Assembly (NCBI RefSeq): GCF_000335475.2
Contig: NZ_ANAH02000002.1
Span: 20,736-84,735, forward strand
Direction: 5' to 3'
DNA: 64,000 nucleotides
Source: Cystobacter fuscus DSM 2262
GTDB taxonomy: Bacteria > Myxococcota > Myxococcia > Myxococcales > Myxococcaceae
The position numbers were made by a program, and so were the translations under genes. Shown in pieces: positions 63,136-64,000 of the stretch; the first letter of the stretch is position 1; every line of letters starts with the position of its first letter. Under the pieces are notes generated by a model. That model was given only the letters and a program-made list of their open reading frames with translations, was not told the DNA's origin and ran no database searches.

Positions 63136-64000
63136 ATGAGCCGCAACGTTCCCATGCGCGGTATCATCGGCTACACCATCACCCCCTTCCGGGCGGAGGG
63201 GGGCGTGGACCTCGACACCCTCCGGCTGATCACCGAGCAGATGACGGCCTCTGGTGTCCATGCCATCGCCCCGCTCGGCAGCACGGGCAGCCTGCCCTAC
63301 CTGGATGATGGGGAGCGCGAGGCCGTCACCGAGTCCACCCTGAAGGCCGTGCGCGGCCGGGTGCCCGTCATGGTGGGCGTCTCGAGCCTCACCACAGAGC
63401 GCACCGTGCACCACGCGCGCTTCGCCGAGAAGGCGGGCGCGGCGGCGGTGATGATCATCCCGATGAGCTACTGGAAGCTCTCCGAGGAGGAAATCCTCCG
63501 GCACTTCGACCGGGTGGCGAGCGCCATCTCCATTCCCATCATGGCCTACAACAACCCGGCCACGGGGGGGCTGGACATGACGCCCGAGTTCCTCGCCCGG
63601 CTGCTGGAGATTCCCAACGTCACCATGGTGAAGGAGAGCACTGGCGACGTGGGCCGCATGCACCGGCTGCGTCAGGTGGTGGGCGAGGACGTGGCCTTCT
63701 ACAACGGCTCCAACCCGCTCGCCCTGGCCGCCTTCGCCGCCGGAGCGCGAGGCTGGTGCACGGCGGCGCCCGCCCTCATCCCGGAGCTCAACCTGAGGCT
63801 CTTCCATGAGGTGGTGGAGAAGGGAGACCTCGCCGCGGCCCGGCGCGTCTTCCAGAAACAGTTGCCGCTGCTGCAATTCATCGTGAAGGGCGGCCTGCCC
63901 CGCACCATCGCCGCGGGGCTGGAGCTGCGCGGCACCCGGGTGGGCCCACTGCGTGCCCCGCTCCTGCCGCTGCCCGAGACGGAGCGGGAGGTGCTGCGGC
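63136..64000 (+). CDS. DapA/DHDPS-family lyase (3' end outside window)
   Basis: At least 288 codons of a class I aldolase-type lyase are visible; the end is cut by the window edge, close to the usual length. Motifs are the GSTGS loop (ending LGSTGSLPYL), YNNPATGG, and the Schiff-base Lys in VTMVKESTGD. The family includes dihydrodipicolinate synthase, N-acetylneuraminate lyase and 2-keto-3-deoxy acid aldolases. Since it is paired with a cupin and a MocR regulator, a catabolic or specialised role is more likely than lysine synthesis, but this is inference. Confidence 0.9.
   Translation, partial: MSRNVPMRGIIGYTITPFRAEGGVDLDTLRLITEQMTASGVHAIAPLGSTGSLPYLDDGEREAVTESTLKAVRGRVPVMVGVSSLTTERTVHHARFAEKAGAAAVMIIPMSYWKLSEEEILRHFDRVASAISIPIMAYNNPATGGLDMTPEFLARLLEIPNVTMVKESTGDVGRMHRLRQVVGEDVAFYNGSNPLALAAFAAGARGWCTAAPALIPELNLRLFHEVVEKGDLAAARRVFQKQLPLLQFIVKGGLPRTIAAGLELRGTRVGPLRAPLLPLPETEREVLR

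Overview
The window is high-GC, densely packed DNA that reads as chromosome from a myxobacterium of the Cystobacter/Archangium/Myxococcus type. Signs are eukaryote-like Ser/Thr kinases (one with a PEGA tail, one with a long TPR tail), a DUF4388 protein, many secreted lipoproteins with tandem domains, a DUF2380 toxin-like gene, and frequent 4-base ATGA start/stop overlaps. The genus is inferred from content only. No rRNA, tRNA, CRISPR array or intact insertion sequence was seen.

Layout. 1-8.9 kb is housekeeping: the end of a DsbA-like gene, DUF4388 protein, pyrF, a lipoprotein, pepA, a phospholipase-C-like protein, a TauE/SafE plus DUF1634 pair, and a serine hydrolase with a 3-hydroxybutyrate dehydrogenase. 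9-16.7 kb is a rearranged accessory patch. It holds an exported TPR-CHAT protease-like protein, a Uma2-type nuclease and a candidate Cys-His toxin/deamidase, flanked by two scrambled copies of one lipoprotein/intergenic segment and dotted with gene fragments. 17-28.7 kb holds an OmpA-like lipoprotein, a secreted nuclease-like protein, small enzymes, a Cys-rich lipoprotein pair, a PEGA-tailed kinase and a DEAD-box helicase. 28.9-36.5 kb is signalling: a FixJ-like regulator and a FixL-like kinase separated by a convergent Ser/Thr kinase with TPRs, then a divergent NmrA/MarR pair with clear operators. 36.5-39.4 kb is a xylan-degradation pair (GH62, GH30) preceded by an almost ideal lac-type palindrome. 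39.4-44.5 kb is a three-gene type I secretion operon. 44.6-49.6 kb is a second rearranged zone with a DUF6766 remnant, a triple-repeat lipoprotein, a truncated Rpn nuclease, and a DUF2380 toxin-like gene split by one in-frame stop codon next to its presumed immunity gene. Two of these breakpoints carry the same short repeat.

49.7-60.8 kb is a complete branched-chain amino-acid operon on the minus strand: leader, ilvB, ilvN, ilvE, leuA, leuC, leuD, leuB, ilvD, ilvC. Upstream of ilvB is a 50-codon leader peptide very rich in Val and Leu, then a strong terminator hairpin whose 5' arm can instead pair with the leader coding region. This fits ribosome-mediated attenuation. 61-64 kb is a MocR-type regulator divergent from a cupin and a DapA-family gene that runs off the window, with an inverted repeat between them.

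The most notable items are the ilv-leu attenuator, the split duplication around the TPR-CHAT block, the candidate CNF-like Cys-His protein, the nonsense-split DUF2380 gene, and the short repeat found at gene breakpoints.
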